DNA from: Aureimonas frigidaquae
GTDB taxonomy: Bacteria; Pseudomonadota; Alphaproteobacteria; Rhizobiales; Rhizobiaceae
Length of the DNA stretch: 64,000 nt
Direction of reading: 5' to 3'
Assembly: GCF_001463905.1 (NCBI RefSeq)
Contig: NZ_BBWR01000016.1
Coordinates: 62,001-126,000, forward strand
Part shown: positions 41,240-47,369 of the stretch, one piece after another
Position numbering within the stretch: position 1 is the stretch's first letter
Layout of the letters: every line of letters begins with the position of its first letter
Program-made: the position numbers and the translations under genes
Notes under the pieces: model-generated
What the model was told of the DNA's origin: nothing
Databases searched by the model: none
What the model saw: only the letters and a program-made list of their open reading frames with translations

Positions 41240-43347
41240 TGGCGACGCATCTGACGGCCATGCAACTGGCGACCCATCGCCTGCCGGGGCTTCCGACATC
41301 GCATGCGGGCATCGCCAAGATGGCCATGCGGGAGGGGTGGGCCTGGCGGACGCGCGAGAAATCGGGCGGCGGCAGGGAATATGCGGTGGCCTCGCTGCCG
41401 CCCGCCGCCCGCGAAGCCCTGGCCGGACGGCTCGCCGCATCGGCGACGCCGGCGCCGACACCCTGCGCGACGCCGACTGCCACGCCATTGGCGGCTGTTG
41501 CCCGGACGGCGGCCGGGATGGCCGACTGGCAGCGCCGTTGCATGGATGCGCGCGCCGCCATCCTGATCGAGCTGGAGCGCATGGCCGCGCTGGCGGGCGT
41601 GAAGGGCGCGATGCGCGAGCTCATTCGGCTTGCCGATGCCGGCGCGCTCCGCCCCGAGCTGCAAGCCCTGATCCCGGTGGCCAATGCGCGCGCCGGCGAG
41701 AACGGCGCGCGGACGATCACGATGCGGACCCTGTTCCGCTGGCGTGCCGATGCGGCGCGCGGCATCACCGCGCTCGCGCCCGCCGAGGTTCGGGCCCGCG
41801 CCGATGCCGTGCCGGCCTGGGCGCCGGAGCTCCTGGCGCTCTGGCGGACAGCGACCAAACGGTCGCTGATGGCGGTCATGGAAGATCTGCCGGCGCGGTT
41901 GCCGGCCGATGTGACGGCGCCGAGCTACGACCAGGCGCGTCGGTTCCTCAAGACGATGGGCGTGGTCGACCGCGAGCGCGGCCGCCATGGGCCGAATGGC
42001 TTGCTGGCGTTCAAGACGTTCAAGCGGCGTTCAACGGACCGTTTGATGCCGATGGACGTGGTGACGGCGGACGGCCACACATTCAAGGCCGACGTCGCGC
42101 ATCCGGTGCATGGGAAGCCCTTCCGGCCGGAGGTTTGCGCGGTCGTGGACGTGCGCACGCGCTTCGTCCTCGGCTGGTCGGCGGGCCTTGCCGAGTCGAC
42201 ACAGGTCGTCATGGACGCGGTGCGCAAGACGGTCGAAGACTTCGGGCAATTCGCGCTGTTCTACACCGACAACGGCGCCGGCTTCACGGCGGCCGAGATG
42301 ACATCCGAATTGACCGGCCTCATCGGCCGGATCGGGGCAACGCCCACCAACTCGATCGCGGGACGGGCGCAGGCACGCGGCAAGATCGAACGGTTGCAGG
42401 CGACGCTGTGGAAGCGCGAGGCGCGCACCCTGATCAGCTACAGCGGACGCGACATGGACAACGAGGCGCGCCGCAAGATCGTCAAGCTGACCGACGCCGA
42501 TATCCGCAGGACAGGCGCCTCCCGCCTCCTGATGCCATGGGTAGAGTTCCTGAGATGGTGCGGCGCCACGGTCGCGGCCTACAACGACCGTCCGCACCGC
42601 AGCCTGTCGAAGATCCGCGACGGCGCGACGGGACGCCTGCGGCATATGACGCCGGCCGAGGCGATGGCGGGCGAGCGCGCGAATGGGTGGGAGCCGGCGT
42701 TGCTGCCGGCCGAGCTGACGCAAGACCTGTTCCGCCCGCAGCTGGTGCGGACCGTCCAGCGTGGCGAGATCAGCCTGCCATGGGGGCGGTACTTCGCTCA
42801 AGCGCTGGAGCCCTATGGCGGGGAGCGCGTGCGGGTCGGTTACGACGTGCACGACGGGACCAAGGTGTGGGTGCGTCGGCTGGACGACGAACGGCTCATC
42901 TGCATCGCCGAGCGTGACGGCAATGTCGTGGACGAACAACCGCAATCGCGCATCGAATACGCCCGCGACCAGCGCGAGAAGCGCCGCATCGACCTGCGCG
43001 AACGCCAGATCGAACTGATCCGCGCGGAGCGCGGGCCGGCGCTGATCGACCTGGACCGGCAGATGCCGAGCAACGTCATCGACCTCCATGCCGAGCTTGA
43101 GCGCGAATTCGTCGCGCAGCAGGCCGTGACGCATGAGGCGACCCACGAGATCGACATACCGCAAGGCCCCGCCATGGGCCGGGAACGCTACGAGACGTGG
43201 CTGCACGTGGATGGGCTGATCGCCGCCGGTCGGATCGTCGACCAGAAGCTTGAGCGCTGGCACCGCGCCTACCCGGCGACGGCCGAATACCGCGCCGAAA
43301 ACGAAATGGCCGCCTGGAGCGTCGCGCGCGTCCAGACGGCCCTGTGA
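41239..43347 (+). CDS. Mu-type DDE transposase (MuA)
   Basis: 702 aa from ATG 41239 (GTG 41236 is possible). N-terminal Mu DNA-binding domain (HRLPGLPTSHAGIAKMAMREGWAWRTREKSGGGREYAVASLP, in parts: GLPTSHAGIAKMAMREGW). The catalytic triad of the retroviral-integrase fold is visible: Asp near residue 278 (VVTADGHTF), Asp near 344 (LFYTDNGAGF) and Glu near 384 (ARGKIERLQATLWK). A beta-barrel (VRVGYDVHDGTKVWVRRLDDERLICIA) and the basic C-terminal region follow. It catalyses replicative transposition and integration of the phage. Intact, so the element may still move if MuB function is supplied or dispensable. Confidence 0.93.
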   Translation: MATHLTAMQLATHRLPGLPTSHAGIAKMAMREGWAWRTREKSGGGREYAVASLPPAAREALAGRLAASATPAPTPCATPTATPLAAVARTAAGMADWQRRCMDARAAILIELERMAALAGVKGAMRELIRLADAGALRPELQALIPVANARAGENGARTITMRTLFRWRADAARGITALAPAEVRARADAVPAWAPELLALWRTATKRSLMAVMEDLPARLPADVTAPSYDQARRFLKTMGVVDRERGRHGPNGLLAFKTFKRRSTDRLMPMDVVTADGHTFKADVAHPVHGKPFRPEVCAVVDVRTRFVLGWSAGLAESTQVVMDAVRKTVEDFGQFALFYTDNGAGFTAAEMTSELTGLIGRIGATPTNSIAGRAQARGKIERLQATLWKREARTLISYSGRDMDNEARRKIVKLTDADIRRTGASRLLMPWVEFLRWCGATVAAYNDRPHRSLSKIRDGATGRLRHMTPAEAMAGERANGWEPALLPAELTQDLFRPQLVRTVQRGEISLPWGRYFAQALEPYGGERVRVGYDVHDGTKVWVRRLDDERLICIAERDGNVVDEQPQSRIEYARDQREKRRIDLRERQIELIRAERGPALIDLDRQMPSNVIDLHAELEREFVAQQAVTHEATHEIDIPQGPAMGRERYETWLHVDGLIAAGRIVDQKLERWHRAYPATAEYRAENEMAAWSVARVQTAL

Positions 43348-43364
43348 ACCCTGCAACAAGGAAC

Positions 43365-43922
43365 ATGCAAGCAATGATGCACGATCTGTCCCTCGTCAAT
43401 GTCGACGCGACGACGGCGCCCTTACGCAATGTCGCCATGGCGGTCAGCGCGCTGACGCGGGCCATGGAACGCCCCATCCACCTGCCGGGAATGGTCGTGC
43501 TGTATGGCCCGTCCGGCTATGGCAAGAGTTCGGCCGCGAGCCACGCGGCCGTCAAGCATCGTGCCTACTATATCGAGGTGAAATCCGCCTGGACCCGGCG
43601 CCATTTCGCCTTGGCCATCCTGCGATCGATGGGGATCGAACCCGGCCGGACGGTGCCGGAGATGGTCGACCAGATCGCCGAGCAGCTCGTCAAGTCGGGC
43701 CGGCCGCTGATCATCGACGAAATGGACCATGTGGTGGACCGGTCGATGGTTCACCTTGTTGCAGATATCTACAATTCGTCGTCGGCCGCGATCCTGCTGA
43801 TCGGGGAGGAACGGCTTCCGCAAAAGCTCAAGCGATGGGAGCGCTTCGACGGCCGCATTCTGGATTGGGTGGGCGCGGTACCGTGCGACCTGCGTGACGC
43901 GGCGCATCTTCGCGCCCTGTAG
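43365..43922 (+). CDS. MuB-like AAA ATPase, C-terminally short
   Basis: 185 aa from ATG 43365 (AAGGA five bases upstream). Walker A VVLYGPSGYGKSSAAS, Walker B GRPLIIDEMDHVVD and the sensor segment AAILLIGEERLPQKLKRWERFDGR are intact. MuB stimulates the transposase and delivers target DNA. The protein stops at LRDAAHLRAL, where relatives continue with a helical C-terminal domain after ...LxALYC; Mu MuB has 312 residues. The stop is followed at once by a gene of the tail end, so a deletion has probably removed its 3' end. Confidence 0.85.
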   Translation: MQAMMHDLSLVNVDATTAPLRNVAMAVSALTRAMERPIHLPGMVVLYGPSGYGKSSAASHAAVKHRAYYIEVKSAWTRRHFALAILRSMGIEPGRTVPEMVDQIAEQLVKSGRPLIIDEMDHVVDRSMVHLVADIYNSSSAAILLIGEERLPQKLKRWERFDGRILDWVGAVPCDLRDAAHLRAL

Positions 43923-43944
43923 CCGCAGATAGGAGAGTGATGGC

Positions 43945-44202
43945 ATGGCGATCGTCACCACGACGCAGTCCCTTGGGCCGGCATGGACGGCGGTTGCAAC
44001 GGGCTCCACGGAATGCCTGCTGCAACGGATCGGCGGCGCGGATGTCTATGTCCGTATTGCCGCCGCAGAGCCGACCCAGGCCGACGGGCATTTGCTGACT
44101 GCGGACAACGATAGCTTCGCGGTCGCGGGCCTGACGACGGAAAGCGTCTATGCCCGTGCAGCGATGGGTTCGGCATCGCTCGCCATTACGAAAAAGGGTT
44201 GA
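43945..44202 (+). CDS. 85-aa phage protein, tail-fibre neighbour
   Basis: 85 aa, RBS GGAG eleven bases upstream. Mostly beta-strand: TTTQSLGPAWTAVATGSTEC, then GGADVYVRIAAAEPTQADGHLL and ESVYARAAMGSASLAITKKG. Small proteins of this pattern (a decoration-like strand protein ending in Y-A-R-A) accompany tail-fibre genes in many alphaproteobacterial prophages. Its place directly behind MuB, with no head or tail-tube genes between, marks the deletion. Specific function unknown. Confidence 0.6.
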   Translation: MAIVTTTQSLGPAWTAVATGSTECLLQRIGGADVYVRIAAAEPTQADGHLLTADNDSFAVAGLTTESVYARAAMGSASLAITKKG

Positions 44203-44204
44203 CG

Positions 44205-44756
44205 ATGCTGGTGTTCGGTCAGCCATCCTTCAGCATCGGGCGGCCTGCGAAGCGCCTTCGGCAGCCGGCTGGCGGCGGCTATGACCCGGAGGTCGATACG
44301 CTGCTGGCGCGCATGACGATGGCGCCGGCCGCCGCGCGCAGGCAGCTAATCTCTGTGCTTGTCGCAGACCTGAAGGCTGCCGGCATCTGGGCCAGGCTGG
44401 ACGGGTTCTGGATGCTGGCCGCGCACGATGCGCAGGCGGCGCGGTTGAACTGGTGTTCGGCGGCGATGGACCTGGTGCCCATGAACGGGCCCGCCTTCAC
44501 GCAAGATCGCGGCTATGGCAAAGGGCAAAGGCGAAGGATAGTGCAGGATGTGCGATGCGGAACGTGTTCCGCCCTGTTGTTCAAATGCGAAGGCTGGCCG
44601 ACCGGTATCGAGATCCGGTGCCGGCGCTGCAAAACCACGACCCGATTCCGGCCGAGCGAGCCGACCGCAGGCCATGCGAGCCAGCAACCGAGCGCACCGA
44701 GCGCCGGATCAGGACACGAAACGTGTGGCTCTACATACCCCACCTCGACCCGTTGA
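44205..44756 (+). CDS. Fusion of a tail-protein N-terminal fragment with a Com-like zinc finger
   Basis: 183 aa. Residues 1 to about 110 (DPEVDTLLARMTMAPAAARR, then GIWARLDGFWMLAAHDAQAARLNW and PAFTQDRGY) match the start of LamG-type prophage tail proteins, which normally continue to several hundred residues. At once follows a Com-like C4 finger, VRCGTCSALLFKCEGWPTG and IEIRCRRCKTTTRF. Mu Com has the same CxxC-x-LLFK-IEIRCPRCK plan and activates translation of the DNA-modification gene mom. GTG codons at 44541 and 44550 could start a free Com of about 70 aa. The 3' end overlaps the methyltransferase start by 32 bp. Confidence 0.72.
   Translation: MLVFGQPSFSIGRPAKRLRQPAGGGYDPEVDTLLARMTMAPAAARRQLISVLVADLKAAGIWARLDGFWMLAAHDAQAARLNWCSAAMDLVPMNGPAFTQDRGYGKGQRRRIVQDVRCGTCSALLFKCEGWPTGIEIRCRRCKTTTRFRPSEPTAGHASQQPSAPSAGSGHETCGSTYPTSTR
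44714..44726 (+). promoter_or_regulatory. Hairpin over the methyltransferase start codon
   Basis: ACACG-AAA-CGTGT forms a 5-bp perfect stem; its 3' arm contains the first two bases of the GTG start at 44725, and AGGA (44711-44714) sits at its base. In phage Mu the mom start region is likewise folded and opened by Com binding. The presence of a Com-like protein overlapping this site suggests the same control. The hairpin is short and could be fortuitous. Confidence 0.42.
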
Positions 44757-45651
44757 CCGGCTCGCCGGTCTCGCCCTCTGCGCCGGCGTTGGCGGATTGG
44801 AGCTCGGCCTCCATATCGCTGAACCCGGATATGAGACTGTCTGTTACGTCGAGCGGGAAGCACTCCCTGCGGCCGTCCTCGTGGCCCGGATGGCTGACCA
44901 GGCCCTGGATAACGCGCCTATCTGGGATGATGTCACGACCTTCGACGGCCGCCCTTGGCGTGGAAAGGTTTCTGTCGTCTCTGGCGGCTACCCCTGCCAG
45001 CCTTTCAGCTTCGCCGGGCGTCGCGCGGGGGCAAGCGACCCCCGTCACCTCTGGCCGCATATCAAGCGGATCGTCGGCGAGATCGGACCCGAATGGTGTT
45101 TCTTCGAGAATGTCGAGGGGCACCTGTCCATGGGAGCCGCCGACGTGTTCGCAGACCTGGCGGGCATGGGCTATCGCGTCAAGGCGGGCCTGTTTAGCGC
45201 GCGAGAGGTCGGCGCCAGCCATTTCCGGCGAAGGCTCTTCATTCTGGCCCACGCCGACCAAGTCGCTCTACTGCAACCGGGCCATTCTACAGCTGCAGCG
45301 CGGCGGCATGCGGTTGAAGCACGATCCGACGCAGGTCGGCACGCAGCTCGCCCTGGGGCAGGCAGCGCGCCTCTGGACGCTGGTGTGGATCCTCATGGCA
45401 TCCTGCAATGCACGCCCGACACGGCGAATGTCGTTCGACTTTTCGCACCCGCTCCAGATGATTATCCGGCCTGGGCCGAATTGCTCGCCGTCCGCCCTGA
45501 CCTTCAACCCGAACTTTTCGGACCTGATCATGGGATGGCCGATCGGGTGGACCGATCCGAGGCAGCCGGTAACGGCGTGGTCAGCTTGGCTGCGGCGTAT
45601 GCGTGGCGCACTCTGCGAACTGCCCATGAGCGCGATCTGACCGCGCGGTGA
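44725..45651 (+). CDS. Phage DNA (cytosine-5) methyltransferase
   Basis: 308 aa from GTG 44725. Motif I is LALCAGVGGLELGL, motif IV with the catalytic C91 is GGYPCQPFSFAGRR, motif VI FFENVEGH, motif VIII region VGASHFRRRLFILAHA and motif X AAGNGVVSLAAAYAWRTL. The stretch between (residues about 185-250) is the variable target-recognition region. It occupies the com-mom position of Mu, at the right end, and probably protects phage DNA from host restriction. No cognate restriction enzyme is adjacent. Its C-terminal 60 codons are duplicated in inverted orientation at 37024-37254. Confidence 0.9.
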   Translation: MALHTPPRPVDRLAGLALCAGVGGLELGLHIAEPGYETVCYVEREALPAAVLVARMADQALDNAPIWDDVTTFDGRPWRGKVSVVSGGYPCQPFSFAGRRAGASDPRHLWPHIKRIVGEIGPEWCFFENVEGHLSMGAADVFADLAGMGYRVKAGLFSAREVGASHFRRRLFILAHADQVALLQPGHSTAAARRHAVEARSDAGRHAARPGAGSAPLDAGVDPHGILQCTPDTANVVRLFAPAPDDYPAWAELLAVRPDLQPELFGPDHGMADRVDRSEAAGNGVVSLAAAYAWRTLRTAHERDLTAR

Positions 45652-45705
45652 CATGCGCTCGGCCGTCACGTCGGTCGAGCGCGCTCTTTGACATCGTCGA
45701 TAGGC

Positions 45706-45963
45706 TCAAGTCTGCGCGGCGGCTGCATCGACAAGGGACAGCAGATCGTCGGGAAGTGCCGACCGCTTCAGATCGCCAATGGCAAGAAGTTCGATCAATG
45801 CGAACCGCGCAGCGGCCAGATGAACCGCCCGTAGAGGAGACCGTCCACCTTCTAGATCTTCGTATGTCCGCAGCTTGATACCCATCTGCTGAGCCATGAC
45901 CGATTGCGTGAGGCCTGCTTCAGTCCGCCAAATCCGTAGGCTGTTCGGTGCTTCCGTCATCAT
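45706..45963 (-). CDS. Small XRE-type HTH repressor
   Basis: 85 aa. HTH in SLRIWRTEAGLTQSVMAQQMGIKLRTYEDLEGGRSPLR; the rest (AVHLAAARFALIELLAIGD) is helical and hydrophobic, likely a dimer interface. It is encoded opposite to the methyltransferase and the 58-aa gene. The promoter region 45964-46200 holds two near-identical palindromes 31 bp apart, probable autoregulatory operators. It might control the modification cassette like a controller protein of restriction-modification systems; that is inference. Confidence 0.75.
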   Translation of the reverse strand: MMTEAPNSLRIWRTEAGLTQSVMAQQMGIKLRTYEDLEGGRSPLRAVHLAAARFALIELLAIGDLKRSALPDDLLSLVDAAAAQT

Positions 45964-46154
45964 TGCATCCGCCGTTGCTCGATCCTATAGTTCCTTCGGC
46001 CGAGAGCGATGTGAGCGCCCTCGGCCTCCGGAGTTACCGGCTAATGGTGAGGGTCACTCGCCACTTGCCTATCCGGATATGAAGGGTGAGCCGTTTGCTC
46101 ATGGTCTTCCCTTTCGATCCGCCGAAGCACCATTGCTTCGGTGAAAGTGTTATC

Positions 46155-46200
46155 CCACGAAATTCGTGGTATAGCAATAGGAAAACCACGAAATCCGTGG
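46155..46200. promoter_or_regulatory. Paired palindromic operators
   Basis: CCACGAAATTCGTGG (46155-46169) has perfect 7-bp arms around one base; CCACGAAATCCGTGG (46186-46200) is the same with one arm mismatch. The centres are 31 bp apart, three helical turns, so two dimers would bind the same DNA face. They lie upstream of the HTH gene (start 45963) and about 230 bp before the 58-aa gene on the other strand. A terminator follows at 46210. Confidence 0.65.
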
Positions 46201-46209
46201 AAAATCTTT

Positions 46210-46241
46210 AGCCCGCCGACAGCTGCTGTTGGCGGGCTTTT
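46210..46241 (+). terminator. Rho-independent terminator
   Basis: AGCCCGCC-G-ACAGC pairs with GCTGT-T-GGCGGGCT (one G-T pair), giving a stem of about 13-14 bp followed by TTTT. It would end rightward transcription arriving from the methyltransferase side before the 58-aa gene. The left flank (TCTTT before the stem) could also serve leftward transcripts. Confidence 0.75.
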
Positions 46242-46433
46242 CAGTCCCTCGCTGCGCATGACGGAACCAAAATCACGCGTGTGGAGATGTGTCGGCCGCC
46301 GGTGACGTTTGACGCACCGAGGCGGCAAATCGCAACCATTGGCACGGTCGGAGGTCTTCGACTGCCACCTTAGTTACCTGTCGCCGCAGCGCCGCACCCG
46401 ACAGGTTCGTTCCGACAGCCAAAGGAGCGAATG

Positions 46434-46610
46434 ATGAAGTTGATGCAAGAGGATGCGGTCGGGGCCCTGGCTGACATTTTGATCGTGGCGCGCAAGACGG
46501 CCGAGACAGCCGCACTCGTACAGTTACTGCCCCTTCTCGACGCCGCGCTGATGATCGTGGGTCGCGAACTGGCTGCGCAGATTCGTAGCGGCCAGGACGA
46601 AGAAAATTGA
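46434..46610 (+). CDS. 58-aa conserved small protein, copy B (Mu-like right end)
   Basis: 58 aa from ATG 46434, with AGGAG six bases upstream; 46431 is an in-frame alternative. MKLMQEDAVGALADILIVARK begins the protein, followed by LPLLDAALMIVGRELAAQIR and an acidic tail QDEEN. Paralogue of the product at 36729-36905; the conserved core is LADIL-VAR, then LP-D-AL-IVG. Its place between methyltransferase and right end in both pieces implies selection. Function unknown. Confidence 0.68.
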   Translation: MKLMQEDAVGALADILIVARKTAETAALVQLLPLLDAALMIVGRELAAQIRSGQDEEN

Positions 46611-46627
46611 CGCTCGTTTTCGGTCTT

Positions 46628-46649
46628 TCAGATCGCACTGGAGCGATCT
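46628..46649. promoter_or_regulatory. Hairpin downstream of the 58-aa gene
   Basis: CAGATCGC (46628-46635) and GCGATCTG (46642-46649) form a perfect 8-bp stem with a 6-nt loop, 18 bp after the stop codon. No T-run follows, so termination is uncertain; it may stabilise the message. Confidence 0.45.
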
Positions 46650-46738
46650 GAGCGCCTACCCAAACCGTCGTTGACGAAACCCGTCTACGACTGCGGGCGA
46701 GACACCGTAAAACGGCAGTTAGCTACAGGCCGAGAGCG

Positions 46739-46772
46739 GTGCCAAATCAAGCGCCGCAAGGTGCCAAATCAA
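46739..46772. repeat. Candidate right-end transposase sites of the Mu-like element
   Basis: GGTGCCAAATCAAG (46739-46752) and GGTGCCAAATCAA (46760-46772) are two direct copies 21 bp apart. They are inverted relative to TTTGGCACC at 38953 and 39083 near the other end. Paired direct repeats at one end, inverted at the other, are the arrangement of MuA-type end sites. The element's right end should lie within a few tens of bases after 46772. From there to 46951 I see no gene. Confidence 0.55.
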
Positions 46773-46951
46773 ATGCCGCGCTACACGAAACCGGCTCGCG
46801 TGAATGGGTGGGTAGCGCATGAGCGTGTTCTCCATTTGTCCCAGGCAGAGATAACGCCGGTCTATGGGGATTCGCTTGTGCGTCAGATTGTCGATTTGAG
46901 TGGTTTCCGGGCGCATCGTCCGACTATGAAATGCTAAGTGCCTGGATTTGT

Positions 46952-46999
46952 TGGTCGGAGTGGCAGGATTTGAACCTGCGACCCCCTCGTCCCGAACGA
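46952..46999 (-). other. attL: 3' half of tRNA-Pro(CGG) duplicated at a prophage boundary
   Basis: Read on the minus strand, this 48-bp block is the anticodon loop (TTCGGGA, anticodon CGG), 3' anticodon stem, variable loop, T-arm (GGTTCAAATCC) and acceptor 3' strand ending in CCA of a proline tRNA. The D-arm and 5' half are absent: sequence diverges after 46999. It is therefore an attachment-site copy left by integration of an element extending to the right; the complete tRNA should stand at the other end, beyond the window. Confidence 0.8.
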
Positions 47000-47369
47000 C
47001 CCTTTCTTCTTCGGAATACAGTGAATCCATCGGCTTATCGGTAGCGTTTGCGTCGAAAAAACGTGGTTTGTTCCGTCGTATCGTTGCCAATCGTTGCCGT
47101 GGGCAGTCCAGCCTTAGGTCCAATGTATCCGTCGCCGGAACGCTCTCCATTTACTGGTTGCATACGTAGATCCTGCGCGCGCATGATTCTGCGGAGTTCG
47201 ATCAGCGAAGTATGTTCAAAAATTTTCGCGGACCTCCCTGCCATGGGGGGAGGCTTACAATTAGTTACTAGTGAGTGTCGCATGGCGCTCACTCAAGCGA
47301 AGTTAGTAAATCCTCGTCAGCAGCTCTTGATCCGAGCAGAAACTTCCAGGCCAGGGAGAACGAAGTGTC

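Noticed and set aside
44453-45640. Frame containing NPNFSDLIMGWPIGWTDP, which resembles endings of some phage methyltransferases
   Set aside because: It is the +1 frame of the intact cytosine methyltransferase, whose motifs I to X are continuous in the other frame; no catalytic motif lies in this one.
46041-46328. 95-codon frame on the minus strand across the operators and terminator
   Set aside because: It passes through a terminator and two operators and has no RBS; composition is not protein-like.
46952-46999. Complete tRNA-Pro gene
   Set aside because: Only the 3' half is present; after 46999 the sequence no longer pairs as anticodon stem 5' strand or D-arm.
47048-47369. Possible integrase or small genes directly after the attachment site
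   Set aside because: Open frames here (for example 47048-47548 on +, 47035-47292 on -) show no recombinase motif, RBS or protein-like composition.
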